Origin: Chitinophaga pinensis
Lineage (GTDB): Bacteria > Bacteroidota > Bacteroidia > Chitinophagales > Chitinophagaceae
Assembly (NCBI RefSeq): GCF_007896845.1
Contig: NZ_VOHS01000026.1
Coordinates: 1 to 64,000 of the forward strand
Length of the DNA stretch: 64,000 bases
Reading direction: 5' to 3'
How positions within the stretch are numbered: position 1 is the stretch's first letter; every line of letters starts with the position of its first letter. The notes beneath the pieces are model-generated. The model worked only from the letters and a program-made list of their open reading frames with translations, had not been told where the DNA came from and searched no databases. This document shows, piece after piece, positions 24,934 to 34,819 of this stretch. The position numbers were made by a program, and so were the translations under genes.

Positions 24934-25476
24934 ATGCGTTTTATTAAATTATTATTGTTAAGTGGCATTGTTTTCGGGACATTGATATTCCTGATATCCC
25001 TTTTATTTCCTTCAACTGCTATTGTTGAGCGTTCCGGTGTGATCGATGCGCCTATGTCAACTGTATATTCCCATATTAATGATCTTTCCACCTGGCCTTC
25101 CTGGAATCCCTGGGCGGCACCGGATGTGGCGCAAAAGATCGAATTTTCCAGTCCTGCTGTTGGAAAAGGGGCCTATTATATCTGGTCAGGCGTGCATAAC
25201 GAGCATCCTGTTTCCGGTAAGGTAACTATCAGCAAAAGTGAGGATGGTAAGGAGCTGGTATACAATCTTGATTTCAGCAGTATGAAACCGATGACCGGTA
25301 CTTTTGAGATCAAGCCATCAGCTGATGGAAATGCGACCGCTATTCAATGGAGGGTGGAGACAAAACTGGGGATGTTGCCGTGGTGGAAACTGAGAGGATT
25401 TCTGGCAGATAAACTGACCGGGCCTCAGCTGGAAACTGGTCTGACAAAGCTTAAGAATATTTGCGAGAAGAAATAG
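24934..25476 (+). CDS. membrane-anchored SRPBCC (polyketide-cyclase-like) protein
   Basis: I take the ATG at 24934, which begins with a hydrophobic anchor (MRFIKLLLLSGIVFGTLIFL); the frame extends upstream to a TTG at 24898. The rest is an SRPBCC/START-like domain. V-E-R-S-G-V-I-D-A-P-x-x-x-V-Y-x-x-I-N-D-L-S-T-W-P-S-W-N-P-W is the typical first strand and helix. These folds bind hydrophobic ligands in a deep pocket. The protein probably sits in the inner membrane facing the periplasm. The ligand is unknown. Confidence 0.85.
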   Translation: MRFIKLLLLSGIVFGTLIFLISLLFPSTAIVERSGVIDAPMSTVYSHINDLSTWPSWNPWAAPDVAQKIEFSSPAVGKGAYYIWSGVHNEHPVSGKVTISKSEDGKELVYNLDFSSMKPMTGTFEIKPSADGNATAIQWRVETKLGMLPWWKLRGFLADKLTGPQLETGLTKLKNICEKK

Positions 25477-25581
25477 ACAGGACGCTTACTGCCGGGTTCC
25501 CTAATTGTTATGGGCGGTAGTGTTGTTTGACCGAAAGGATGTACTTTCATAGAATTCTGAACAGTAAAATAACACATTACT

Positions 25582-26082
25582 ATGAAACACGTTCTCTTAT
25601 TCTTTGCATTGCTGGCGGGCACCAGCAGCTTTGTTTCCGCACAGGAAAAGAAAGCGCCGCAAAGTCCACGCGTGACTGCTGAAGGAAAAAATGTTACAGT
25701 AGCCTACGGACAACCATCTAAAAAAGGCAGAGTTATCTTTGGTGAGCTGGTACCCTATGGTAAAGTATGGCGTTTGGGCGCTAATGAAGCCACTGAGATT
25801 ACTTTTGCGAAAGACGGTAGCTTTGGCGGTAAACCCGTAAAAGCAGGTACTTACACTTTATTCACTATTCCGGAAGCAAACGAATGGACATTCATTCTGA
25901 ACAGCGAGCTGAAACAGTGGGGTGCTTACAAATACGATGAGATCAAAGGCAAGAATGTACTGGAAGTAAAGGCGAAAGCTACTAAAACCAGCGCACCTGT
26001 AGAAAAGCTTACAATCACTGTACCTGCTAATAAACTGGTAGTAGAGTGGGATGAAGCGCATGTTGAAGTGCCTGTAAAATAA
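25582..26082 (+). CDS. DUF2911 domain exported protein
   Basis: The 166-residue protein has a signal peptide (to S-A-Q, about residue 21). The rest matches DUF2911: S-P-R-V-T-A-E-G-K-N-V-T-V-A-Y-G-Q-P-S-K-K-G-R-x-I-F-G-E-L-V-P-Y-G-K-V-W-R-L-G-A-N-E-A-T. The family is common and abundant in Bacteroidota and is secreted, but its function is unknown. It stands alone. Confidence 0.92.
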   Translation: MKHVLLFFALLAGTSSFVSAQEKKAPQSPRVTAEGKNVTVAYGQPSKKGRVIFGELVPYGKVWRLGANEATEITFAKDGSFGGKPVKAGTYTLFTIPEANEWTFILNSELKQWGAYKYDEIKGKNVLEVKAKATKTSAPVEKLTITVPANKLVVEWDEAHVEVPVK

Positions 26083-26109
26083 GATAGAACAGATTCCATC
26101 TTAAAATAG

Positions 26110-26140
26110 AAAGCGCCTGCCTTGCGGCAGACGCTTTTTT
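26110..26140. terminator. terminator between the DUF2911 gene and the PUL operon
   Basis: AAAGCG-C-CTGCC and GGCAG-A-CGCTTT pair around a short loop with one internal mismatch and are followed by T7 on the plus strand. It serves the DUF2911 gene and could also stop the convergent operon ending at 26167. Confidence 0.8.
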
Positions 26141-26166
26141 TATAAAAAAACGAAACAACAAACTGA

Positions 26167-27105
26167 TTAATAGGTGATGTTCGGGAAGTCTTTGCGAGCC
26201 TGTTCGAACTGCACTGTCCAGTCCTGTCCTTTCTCATCATTAGTACCGAAAGCATCCAGAGCCAGTTGTTTCAGATTGGCATGAGCGGCGCCGCTCCAGA
26301 AGTGTACAAATTCACCCATATTCAGGTCTCTTGTATATTCTTTACCAAGGGAAATTGTTCTGGTAGGGAACTGCTGTGATAATAAGGTAAAGAAGCCATT
26401 CAGCACATTTTTACCACCGTGATCGCGGTAAATAGGATAGAACCAGTTTTTAAACCATTGTGTACCCGCTTTCGGATAGTTGTCAACTGCATTCATTTTG
26501 TCATTGTACCAACGTTCTGCTTCTTTATCCCATCCCAGATTCTTGTATACATCATACTGGTAGATCTCCATCCATTTACTGTCATGCCAGATGGCCATAG
26601 CAGGGGAGTTGTGCGTGCCTTTGGACGCTCCTTCCACGATATGACCTACTTCATGCGCTACAATGTCGAGGTTCCATCCCGTACTATCTATCCATGGATT
26701 GTTGGATCCTACATCGATCATATTGCGGTAGTCATGGCTGGCATCAAAGAAGGTTGATGGGTGGCCACCGCCATATTTGTTGAAGTGAAGGATTACGGAA
26801 AGGCGTTTGTCCTTGTCCTGTCCGAAGGCACCATAAGTCGCTTTGGTATACACCCAGATGGCGGTCATGGTACGTTGTGGCCAGGTAATGTCTTTAGGAA
26901 CATCGTCATCGTAATATACTCCTACTTCACTATTGTAGGATACTAATTTCACCAGCTGATTATGTTCAAACCAATGCTCCTTCCATGTGGAAGAAGGAGC
27001 ATTGGGATCAGCCTGATTGCCTGTGAGTTTTATTACTTCCTTTTCGGCTTTGCCGCAGGAAGTTAAAAGTCCCAGAAGCGTTAGACTAAAAAATAGCATT
27101 CTCAT
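26167..27105 (-). CDS. HExxH zincin-like lipoprotein, last gene of the SusC/D operon
   Basis: The 312-residue protein has a lipoprotein signal with lipobox L-L-T-S-C at Cys17. It carries the zinc-protease motif H151-E-V-G-H155 in a W-N-L-D-I-V-A-H-E-V-G-H-I-V-E-G context. The third ligand may be an acid in the later W-H-D-S-K-W-M-E-I-Y-Q-Y-D segment. Among zincins it recalls the basic secretory protein type, but I cannot assign a family. It follows SusD by 9 bases, so it is probably made with the uptake system and may trim glycoprotein or peptide ligands at the cell surface. Confidence 0.75.
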   Translation of the reverse strand: MRMLFFSLTLLGLLTSCGKAEKEVIKLTGNQADPNAPSSTWKEHWFEHNQLVKLVSYNSEVGVYYDDDVPKDITWPQRTMTAIWVYTKATYGAFGQDKDKRLSVILHFNKYGGGHPSTFFDASHDYRNMIDVGSNNPWIDSTGWNLDIVAHEVGHIVEGASKGTHNSPAMAIWHDSKWMEIYQYDVYKNLGWDKEAERWYNDKMNAVDNYPKAGTQWFKNWFYPIYRDHGGKNVLNGFFTLLSQQFPTRTISLGKEYTRDLNMGEFVHFWSGAAHANLKQLALDAFGTNDEKGQDWTVQFEQARKDFPNITY

Positions 27106-27114
27106 AGGGTTTGC

Positions 27115-28929
27115 TTATTTCCAGCCTGGGTTCTGAACCAGGTTAGGATTGATCAGGATTTGTTTATTTGGTATAGGGAACAGATAGTCTTTATCAGTAA
27201 AGATGCGGTTTTCGATCTGTGTTTTCTGATAGAAAGCAGTACCATCACCGTTCATGTTCATACCATAGATCGGGCCGTTGTTGGTAGTTTTAGCAATTTT
27301 CCAGCGACGGGTATCGAAGTAACGTACGCTTTCGAATGCCAGTTCTACTCTTCTTTCAGCACGAATGGCTTCACGCATTGCATCCTGAGAAGCAGGAGCA
27401 GGAAGCATACCTTCACCGCTACCATATTGTGGGATACCAGCGCGTTCACGGATCAGGTTCACATATTTCAGGATGTCTGCATTAGCAGGAGAAGATTCGT
27501 TCAGTGCTTCTGCATAGTCCAGGAAAATGTTTGCTAATCTAAGCATCAATGCACCACGAGGGCCATTTTCATTCGGCATTACATCTTTTCTAACGATATA
27601 ACCTGTAGGAGATACGTCGGAAGTACTTTGTTTTCTGCCGGAGTTACCACTGAACTCCATGTTGGTGATGATTGTGCTGGAACCAGTCTGATACAACCAG
27701 TAACTATTGTTGTAAGTAATACCAACATAGAAACGAGGTTCTCTATTTACCCATTGATTGTAGGTATTTCTTGCAGCGTTGTCAAAAGGTGCTTTGTAGT
27801 TGGAGAAGCCACTGGCTACGTAACCGGATGCAGCGTCTGAGATCGGACGGCCGTTAGCCATAAAGTAAGCATCTACCATTGCCTGAGTAGCACCGTTTGC
27901 ACCTGCACCATGTTGTTCCGCAGGGAAGCCTGCATGGAATGGTGTTCTGTCGTAGCGCATGAAGCTACCAGAGTTGGAGCGTGCGTAGATCCATTCCTGA
28001 TTCCATTCGGTCGTCATTACCTGGCTGCAGGAATTGTAGGCTGCAGTGAAGGCATCCGGACCGGTGGCTGTGAACAGGCTATATTGGCTCGGAACGTATG
28101 TATCAAGGAATTCTTTGGCGGCAGTGGCAGCTCTTGTCCATTTAGCCGCATCAAAGGTTGTATTTACGAGTGCCGTACCATCCGCATTTTTGAAGTTAGC
28201 ATAGTCAGCATTACCATTCCACAGTGGGCTGGCAGCCAGCATGAGTGCTTCTACTTTGTATGCTTTCGCAACACCGCTGGTGATCCTTCCATATTCTGTA
28301 CCTCCCGGAATTTTTTCTCCCAGATCAGCAGCAGCTTTGTCCAGTTCATTTACGATGTAGTTGATACAGGTGTCCATGTGAGCACGCTTAAGCTGTAGTT
28401 GGTCAGCTGGCGTATTGATATCAATCGGATCTTCACCCAGAAGGATTACCGGACCGTAGATCTTCACCATGAAGAAATAAAACATAGCGCGCAGGGCACG
28501 TGCTTCTGCTTTATATTGCTTTTTAAGACCGTCATTTACTTCTACCGGATTGGCGTTGTCGATATTCTGTATAAAGTAGGAAGCATTACGGATCGCTTTA
28601 TAATAGTTCGTCCAGTAGGTTTCTACTTCACCATCAGTACTGGACCATGCACCGGTATTCATATTATTGGTATAATTGAATGACCATGTATACTTGGATT
28701 CGTCTGATCCTGCATACCACGCGCCTGAGTTCTGGTTACCTGTAAAACGCTGTTGCAGTTCGTTTGGCAGGGAGAAATAGATATTCGCGAGGAAGTTATC
28801 CGTATTGGTTTTTGACTTGAAGATGTCGTCAATGGTGAGGATATCATCAGGCACCTGATCAAGATATTTGTTACAGGCGGTGATACCCAGCGCTATTACG
28901 GCAGAAAATATTAGAAAGACTTTTTTCAT
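27115..28929 (-). CDS. SusD/RagB family nutrient-binding lipoprotein
   Basis: The 604-residue protein has a lipobox (G-I-T-A-C at about 15-19) and the usual SusD opening N-K-Y-L-D-Q-V-P-D-D-I-L-T-I-D-D-I-F. TPR-like helices follow (Y-Y-K-A-I-R-N-A-S-Y-F, A-E-A-R-A-L-R-A-M-F-Y-F-F-M-V), and the C-terminus has the family's R-x-E-R-R-V-E-L-A-F-E and L-F-P-I-P. It sits on the cell surface and captures ligand for the SusC pore encoded just before it (63-base gap). The ligand cannot be inferred from the sequence. Confidence 0.95.
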   Translation of the reverse strand: MKKVFLIFSAVIALGITACNKYLDQVPDDILTIDDIFKSKTNTDNFLANIYFSLPNELQQRFTGNQNSGAWYAGSDESKYTWSFNYTNNMNTGAWSSTDGEVETYWTNYYKAIRNASYFIQNIDNANPVEVNDGLKKQYKAEARALRAMFYFFMVKIYGPVILLGEDPIDINTPADQLQLKRAHMDTCINYIVNELDKAAADLGEKIPGGTEYGRITSGVAKAYKVEALMLAASPLWNGNADYANFKNADGTALVNTTFDAAKWTRAATAAKEFLDTYVPSQYSLFTATGPDAFTAAYNSCSQVMTTEWNQEWIYARSNSGSFMRYDRTPFHAGFPAEQHGAGANGATQAMVDAYFMANGRPISDAASGYVASGFSNYKAPFDNAARNTYNQWVNREPRFYVGITYNNSYWLYQTGSSTIITNMEFSGNSGRKQSTSDVSPTGYIVRKDVMPNENGPRGALMLRLANIFLDYAEALNESSPANADILKYVNLIRERAGIPQYGSGEGMLPAPASQDAMREAIRAERRVELAFESVRYFDTRRWKIAKTTNNGPIYGMNMNGDGTAFYQKTQIENRIFTDKDYLFPIPNKQILINPNLVQNPGWK

Positions 28930-28992
28930 GTACGAGTGTTTGACTTGGTCACATATCCCGCTATATGCATAACGGGCGATTCAAAACCTGTT

Positions 28993-31900
28993 TTAGAAGT
29001 TAGCCTGCAGACCGAAGTTTACAGATCTGGTGTTTGGATAGTTGGTACCATTGCTCGTGTTCAGCTCAGGATCCCACAGCTTGAATTTGCTCCAGTAGAA
29101 CAGGTTCAGACCCTGCACATACAGGCGGGCATTTTTAATATGTGCTTTTTTCATCAGACCCTTTGGCAGGTTATATCCGAAATCTGCAGTTTTAAGACGC
29201 AGGAAGCTGATATCTTTTACCCACCAGCTGGATTCCTGTGAATTATTCTTGTTGGCAGCGTTACCGTATGCCAGACGAGGATAGAAAGCGTTCGGATTAG
29301 GATTATCTTCTGTCCATCTGTCTTCTGCTATTGCGAACAGGTTACTTCTTTCAGGACCGGTGCTGTTGTTGAATGGAATAATACCATCGCCCCCCAGCAG
29401 TCTGTCTGCGCCGGCAACACCCTGGAAGAATGCACCGATGTAGAAGTTTTTCCATGTCAGGTTCAGGCCGAAACCATATACAGTAGTAGGAACGTCACCG
29501 TTACCGATGCGTTTTCTGTCATTTGCTGTGATCACACCATCACCGTTCAGGTCAGCATATTTGATATCACCAGGATGCACCGTACCGAATAAAGACTGGT
29601 TAGCATGTTTGTCGATATCTGCCTGATCAGCGAACAGTCCTTCTGCTACATAACCAAAAGTGGCGTTGTAGTTGGTACCGCGTGTTTCCATATAATCATA
29701 TGGTTGCTTTGGCTGATCGTTTTCGATCACTCTATCTCTATTATATGTGAAGGTAGCGCGACCATCCAGTGTCATATTTTTTGCGATTTTCACAGGAGAC
29801 ATTTCGATGGTTGCATCGATACCCTTGTTCTGGATGATACCGAGGTTACCCCATGGACGGGAGTTCAGACCTACGAAAGAAGACAGTGATTCTCGCTGCA
29901 GGAATACGCCGGAACGTCTTTCTTTAAATACGTCTGCAGTAACGGAGATATGTTCGTTCAGTGTTTTGAATTCAATACCAAGGTCCTGTTTGTGAGAAGT
30001 AGCCCAGGTTACGTTGGAACCGTAGTCGGTGATTACAATACTTCTTCTGCCAACCGGGTTACTGTTTTTACCGAAATCCAGACCAAGGTCCTGTGGGTTA
30101 CCGTTCGCATCCAAAGGATCCTGTGCAACCAGTGTCAGGTAACCGAAACGACGGCCACCGTTACCACCATCACCCACTTTACCATCGGAGTAACGAATCT
30201 TCAGGAACTGTATGCTGCTTTTTACACCTTCAAAGAAGTCTTCATTAGACACTACCCAACCCACACCAAAAGATGGGAAGAAACCGAATCTTTTGGATGG
30301 TGCGAAGTTCTCAGAACCATTGTAACCAAAGTTTGCCTCAACGAAGTATTTCTCATCGTAAGAGTAGGTACCTCTACCTGCTATACCAAGGCTACGGTAT
30401 GGAATGGATCCGGTCAGGTCGTTAGCGAATGCCTCTGTACGCTCACGCTGGTTGTAGAGCATCATTGCAGTCAGGTGACCTTTCTTACCAATATTCTTGT
30501 CATAGTTTACAGCACCTTCCAGATAGAACTGGCGTCTGCCTCCATTGGAACGGTCATATTGCAGTTCGTCGCTACCATTGGAGATCAGGTTCAGGTTGAT
30601 ACTGCCATCAGCATTGTAAGGACGTACTTTATTGATCAGGTATCCGCTTCTGTTACGGAAACGGCTGATCTGGTGGTTATTGAATACGTCAAATGAGAAC
30701 AGGGCGTAAGCGGATAAACCTGGCGTGATTTCACTCAGATCCTGGGAAATACGCGCATTTGAATATACCTGGTTGTTGAAGGTATTTTTGAAACCTGTCT
30801 GGGTAACCTGTGCATACGGGTTAGGTTGTGCACCCTGTGAGTTCACACTTGGTACCAGATTACCCGGGTACATGATTGGATACAACACCGGATTAGTCTG
30901 CATTACGTTTCTGAATGCGTCTTCAGGGTTGACATTCGGCGTATTTACAGAACTGATATATCCCTGGATACCAAGATCGAATTTGGTTGTCTTAGTCCAG
31001 TTCATATTCGTGTTGGAAGTAAAGTTGTAACGTTTGAAACGGGTAGATGCATCGTAGGTCTGTGATTTGTCGGTTCTCAGCAAACTTGACTCATCGTAGT
31101 AGCCCAGCGACACATAATACGTTGCATTATCAGAACCGCCACGTGCACTGAAGTTAGCGCGTCTGTTGGTACTTACGTCTTTGAAGAGTGCATCCATCCA
31201 GTCTACATCCGGATATAAATTCGGATCCTGTTTCAGAATAGTTGCATTGATTGTATTATTGGAGTATTCCGGATTCAGGCCGGTATTGCGCTGTGCTTCA
31301 TTACGCAGCATCATGTACATCACACCATCAGTCAGCTCAGGTCTTTTAGTGAAAGAAGTGATCCCCTGATTGTAGTTGGCCATCAGGGTAGATTTACCTG
31401 AAGTACCTTTTTTGGTTGTGATGATGATAACACCGTTCGCACCTGCCACACCATATACAGCAGTAGCAGCAGCGTCTTTCAGTACGGTGAAGGATGCGAT
31501 GTCTTCCGGATCGAAGGCGTTGATATCACGTCCCTGTACACCATCCACTACGATGAGCGGTGAAGCACTGTTACCGGAACCATTGAAGGTAGCGATACCG
31601 CGGATCCACAGGTCAGCACCATTAGAACCTGGCAGACCGGAACGCTGAACACCTACCACACCGGCAAGGCGACCAGCGAGGGCAGCACTCAGATTCGCCA
31701 CGGGTTGTTTCAGGTCTTCCATTTTTACGGTAGACTGTGCACCCACGAGGCTGATCTTTTTCTGCTGACCGAAACCAACTACTACTACCTCATTGAGGGA
31801 GCTATTGGTGGCCTTCATCGTAATATCAAAATCAATCGTCTTGTTGATTACAAATTGAAATGGTTCATATCCCACGAGGCGGGCTACGAGCGTATCACCT

Positions 31901-32124
31901 CTTTTGGCCGCGATAGAGAAATGACCTTTATCATCAGTAGGTACACCCGACTTTGAAGTCTGGTTGATGATCATCACACCTGGCATCGCAGCTCTCAGTT
32001 CATCCTTTACATTACCGGTGATGGTGATTTTTTCGGCTTGCTGTGCGACAACCGCCGTAGTGACAAATATACCCGACAGGCATAGGCTACCCATCGCAAT
32101 AGATTTTCTAAAATTCACAAGCAT
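28993..32124 (-). CDS. SusC/RagA family TonB-linked outer membrane receptor
   Basis: The 1043-residue protein has a signal peptide, an N-terminal carboxypeptidase-like domain (I-T-I-T-G-N-V-K-D-E-L to V-V-V-G-F-G-Q-Q-K-K), and a plug domain with R-L-A-G-V-V-G-V-Q-R-S-G and D-G-V-Q-G-R-D-I-N-A-F-D-P-E-D-I. The SusC signature L-K-D-A-A-A-T-A-V-Y-G-V-A-G-A-N-G-V-I-I-I-T-T-K-K-G follows, then a long beta-barrel ending in Phe. It imports large ligands through the outer membrane using TonB energy. It forms a pair with the downstream SusD. There is no N-terminal STN domain, and no anti-sigma/ECF pair is adjacent. Confidence 0.95.
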   Translation of the reverse strand: MLVNFRKSIAMGSLCLSGIFVTTAVVAQQAEKITITGNVKDELRAAMPGVMIINQTSKSGVPTDDKGHFSIAAKRGDTLVARLVGYEPFQFVINKTIDFDITMKATNSSLNEVVVVGFGQQKKISLVGAQSTVKMEDLKQPVANLSAALAGRLAGVVGVQRSGLPGSNGADLWIRGIATFNGSGNSASPLIVVDGVQGRDINAFDPEDIASFTVLKDAAATAVYGVAGANGVIIITTKKGTSGKSTLMANYNQGITSFTKRPELTDGVMYMMLRNEAQRNTGLNPEYSNNTINATILKQDPNLYPDVDWMDALFKDVSTNRRANFSARGGSDNATYYVSLGYYDESSLLRTDKSQTYDASTRFKRYNFTSNTNMNWTKTTKFDLGIQGYISSVNTPNVNPEDAFRNVMQTNPVLYPIMYPGNLVPSVNSQGAQPNPYAQVTQTGFKNTFNNQVYSNARISQDLSEITPGLSAYALFSFDVFNNHQISRFRNRSGYLINKVRPYNADGSINLNLISNGSDELQYDRSNGGRRQFYLEGAVNYDKNIGKKGHLTAMMLYNQRERTEAFANDLTGSIPYRSLGIAGRGTYSYDEKYFVEANFGYNGSENFAPSKRFGFFPSFGVGWVVSNEDFFEGVKSSIQFLKIRYSDGKVGDGGNGGRRFGYLTLVAQDPLDANGNPQDLGLDFGKNSNPVGRRSIVITDYGSNVTWATSHKQDLGIEFKTLNEHISVTADVFKERRSGVFLQRESLSSFVGLNSRPWGNLGIIQNKGIDATIEMSPVKIAKNMTLDGRATFTYNRDRVIENDQPKQPYDYMETRGTNYNATFGYVAEGLFADQADIDKHANQSLFGTVHPGDIKYADLNGDGVITANDRKRIGNGDVPTTVYGFGLNLTWKNFYIGAFFQGVAGADRLLGGDGIIPFNNSTGPERSNLFAIAEDRWTEDNPNPNAFYPRLAYGNAANKNNSQESSWWVKDISFLRLKTADFGYNLPKGLMKKAHIKNARLYVQGLNLFYWSKFKLWDPELNTSNGTNYPNTRSVNFGLQANF

Positions 32125-32212
32125 AGTTGCTTTGTTTGGTTGATTATGGAAAATATTATCATTTACAGAGCGTAAAACGTGTCAGATAGATCCGCACGTC
32201 AAAACAACCTGA

Positions 32213-32794
32213 TTACTGTTTTGGTCTTTTGATCAGACGCCATTCTGCCATCTGGAAAAGGCCACTTGTACCACCTTTCAGCTCGGTAATCGCCAGACGA
32301 TAGTACTTATAGGACTCGGCATTGGTATACTCGAAGCGAACAGTTTGTTTTCTTTCTGTGAACATATGATCGGTTCTGGTATCCAGTTCTTTCCATGTGT
32401 TCAGATCATTTGACGCCAGTATTTTCCAGTTTTTAGGATCTCTTCCATCAGCGTCGTTGGCAGAAGTGAAAGTGTATGCATCTACTCTTTCAGGATCCTG
32501 AAACTCCAGCTGGATGTAAAAAGTAGGATCGAATGTGAAGATGAGGAATTTAGATCCGAGGTCATTGTCAATCAATCTCCTTGAACCTTCACCTGCATTC
32601 GGACCGCCAGTGTTTTCGATGCTTACTGTCATAGCGATGTTAGCTTCCGTCACATCCATCTCAACTTCCGGATCAGGAGGGAGTAATTCATAGACGCGTT
32701 CTTTCTTTTTGTCGCATCCTGCGAGAACCGCCATTATCAGCGCAAGAAAGACCAGTGCTTTAATGTTGGTTAGTTTGTAAATCTTCATGTTCAT
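32213..32794 (-). CDS. discoidin (F5/8 type C)-like lipoprotein, first gene of the operon
   Basis: The open frame runs to 32836, but a start at 32794 or 32788 gives a proper lipoprotein signal with lipobox V-L-A-G-C. The mature part resembles a discoidin / F5/8 type C carbohydrate-binding domain: G-S-R-R-L-I-D-N-D-L-G-S-K-F near its start, then I-Q-L-E-F-Q-D-P, D-P-K-N-W-K-I-L-A-S-N-D-L-N-T-W-K-E-L-D-T-R and Y-Y-R-L-A-I-T-E. It is probably a surface glycan-binding protein. Being first, ahead of SusC, is unusual; such proteins normally follow SusD. Confidence 0.8.
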   Translation of the reverse strand: MNMKIYKLTNIKALVFLALIMAVLAGCDKKKERVYELLPPDPEVEMDVTEANIAMTVSIENTGGPNAGEGSRRLIDNDLGSKFLIFTFDPTFYIQLEFQDPERVDAYTFTSANDADGRDPKNWKILASNDLNTWKELDTRTDHMFTERKQTVRFEYTNAESYKYYRLAITELKGGTSGLFQMAEWRLIKRPKQ

Positions 32795-32836
32795 ATCGAT
32801 TTTGGCTTGAAGTGCATTGTTGTATTGCTCGTTCAC

Positions 32837-33410
32837 TATGGCGTATAAAAATCCCTTTCCGTTCCCATCGCTTTGTGTAAAACGACAGGGCAGACGATAG
32901 CCGGTCTCTTTTTTATCAGAGACGATTACAAGAAAAAATAATTAAGCATTACTGCCTGGTTCCCTTAAAAGTATAAGATGACAATTTACTTCCCCCATTT
33001 TGTGGCTGATTATTATTTTTTATAACGACGAACTAGCTATTCCTTAGGGATAGAATCAGTTATACGGCATAGGGCTTATAACTGCTATCTGCTTACATAC
33101 ATTGATTTTGGTCTCTCCTTTAACTCTCTCTCACAACTTAGAATTCTCTCAGCCATAGTACGAGGGATCATTTTTATGATCTGCATTACTTAGTATCAAC
33201 GTTTTCGGTAATGTTAATCAGCGTATTTTCCCGACCCTATAAAAATAGTAGGATTTGTTTTCCAAACCTGTTAACAGATTTTAACAGAATGTTAACGGAG
33301 TTTTAATTGAAATATAAAAATGTTGTTTATCAGTTAGTTACGTATTAGTTGAGCCCTTCTTTTTGTTAAAAAAAATTAAAATGGAATTGGAAATGAGCAC
33401 TTATACAATA
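32837..33410. other. intergenic region upstream of the SusC/D operon
   Basis: About 570 bases of AT-rich DNA with no gene that I can see. It must hold the operon promoter, but I found no clear minus-strand TAnnTTTG. GTTAAC-like sequence (TGTTAACAGATTTTAACAGAATGTTAAC) recurs near 33268-33297. Confidence 0.5.
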
Positions 33411-33458
33411 AAAAAGCCGGTACTTTAATATAACCTTAGCGGTTATATAAGTACCGGC
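33411..33458 (-). terminator. long hairpin terminator after the AarF kinase gene
   Basis: A stem of about 18 pairs (GCCGGTACTT and its complement, extended by a second block with a two-base bulge) is followed on the minus strand by T5. It lies 32 bases past the stop codon at 33490. Confidence 0.85.
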
Positions 33459-33489
33459 AATAGCATCACTTAATATAGTAGTAGTCCTT

Positions 33490-34812
33490 TTATACAGGGC
33501 GTAACATGCTTTGTATACGGGCTTCACTGGTGAAGATCTTCGCTTTCAGATCACTGAGAATGGAGTATAGACCAAAATAGGTCCGGTTCACATATAAAGA
33601 ATGTCGTGATCCTCTCGCGACCTTGGAATCTCTTACTTCTTTAAGATTGTACAGGTAGTCCATGTAGGCGTAGATCTCCGCAAAATAAGTTTCGTCTCCG
33701 AAATCAAATTCTTCCTGAGTAAAGGGAAGTGTCAGCATATCGATCATCTTCTGGAAAAGTCCTGAGAAGAATACGATTTCTTTTTCTGTGTCATTCGGAT
33801 GTATCATCTCGAGGTTCAGATAGATTTCTTTCCGTCTGGCTTCATCTTTCAGTACTTCCTTGTCAACCAGCAGGAAGTAATTGGCATAAAAGTCCTCCGG
33901 AATTTCCTTGATACATCCAAAGTCAAACACGCCGACAGTACCATCTTCCCGCATCAGGAAATTGCCCGGATGAGGGTCTGCGTGTACTTTCTTCAGTGCG
34001 TGTACCTGGAACTGGTAGAAATCCCAGAGTGCCTGTCCGATCTGGTTTCTTGCTTCCTGCGAAGGATTGCGCTCCAGAAATTCTTTCAGGTGGAATCCTT
34101 TGAGCCAGTCCATCGTAATGATCCTGTCGCTGGATAGTTCAGGGTAATACACCGGAAAGACCAGATTCGGGATATGCGCACACTGGGCTGATACTTCCAT
34201 TGAGCGGCGCAGTTCCAGTTTGTAATCTGTCTCTTCCAGCAATTTGCCTTCGATCTCCTCAAAATATTTGTCCATATCCACTTCATTCATGCCCACAATA
34301 CGGATGGCGAAAGGCTTTACTATACGGAGATCTGATTTTACACTGTTAGCCACACCGGGATACTGAATTTTTACGGCCAGATCTTTTTCCCATTTCACGG
34401 CTTTGTGTACTTGTCCGATAGAGGCGGCATTGGATGCCTGCATTTCGAACTTGTCATATAATTGTGTAGGGGTTTTACCCAGTGTTTTAACGAATGTATT
34501 GATCACCAAAGGGCCTGAAAGGGGTGGTGCGCTGTATTGCGACATAGCAAAACGCTCGGTATAGGCTTTTGGAAGCATTCCCTTGTCCATACTGAGCATC
34601 TGTGCTACTTTTAGTGCACTTCCTTTAAGATTGCTGAGTGTATCGTAAATGTCCTCCGCGTTGTCGGCATGCAGTTCTTCTCTGCTGGTGGAGGGATCTA
34701 TGAGTTTTTTTGTATAGTGTTTGAGGTAATTGGTACCTACTTTTAATCCAGTTGTAACAAATTTGCTGGCACGTTCAACTTTTCCGGTAGGGATGTTAGT
34801 CTGTTCTTTCAT
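33490..34812 (-). CDS. AarF/ABC1/UbiB-family atypical kinase
   Basis: I place the start at 34812 (M-K-E-Q-T-N), 7 bases after the stop of the TetR gene. The frame extends to 34866 but would then overlap that gene. The protein is of the ABC1/UbiB type: K-G-S-A-L-K-V-A-Q-M-L-S-M-D (the family's Q-containing N-motif), A-A-S-I-G-Q-V-H, the ATP Lys in L-A-V-K-I-Q-Y-P-G-V, catalytic H-A-D-P-H-P-G-N-F, and D-F-G-C-I-K. Such proteins act in ubiquinone or lipid metabolism. Here co-transcription with a TetR regulator suggests inducible expression. The substrate is unknown. Confidence 0.92.
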   Translation of the reverse strand: MKEQTNIPTGKVERASKFVTTGLKVGTNYLKHYTKKLIDPSTSREELHADNAEDIYDTLSNLKGSALKVAQMLSMDKGMLPKAYTERFAMSQYSAPPLSGPLVINTFVKTLGKTPTQLYDKFEMQASNAASIGQVHKAVKWEKDLAVKIQYPGVANSVKSDLRIVKPFAIRIVGMNEVDMDKYFEEIEGKLLEETDYKLELRRSMEVSAQCAHIPNLVFPVYYPELSSDRIITMDWLKGFHLKEFLERNPSQEARNQIGQALWDFYQFQVHALKKVHADPHPGNFLMREDGTVGVFDFGCIKEIPEDFYANYFLLVDKEVLKDEARRKEIYLNLEMIHPNDTEKEIVFFSGLFQKMIDMLTLPFTQEEFDFGDETYFAEIYAYMDYLYNLKEVRDSKVARGSRHSLYVNRTYFGLYSILSDLKAKIFTSEARIQSMLRPV

Positions 34813-34819
34813 CACATTG

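Noticed and set aside
29950-30696. 248-codon plus-strand frame opposite susC
   Set aside because: It is an antisense shadow of a strongly conserved SusC coding region.
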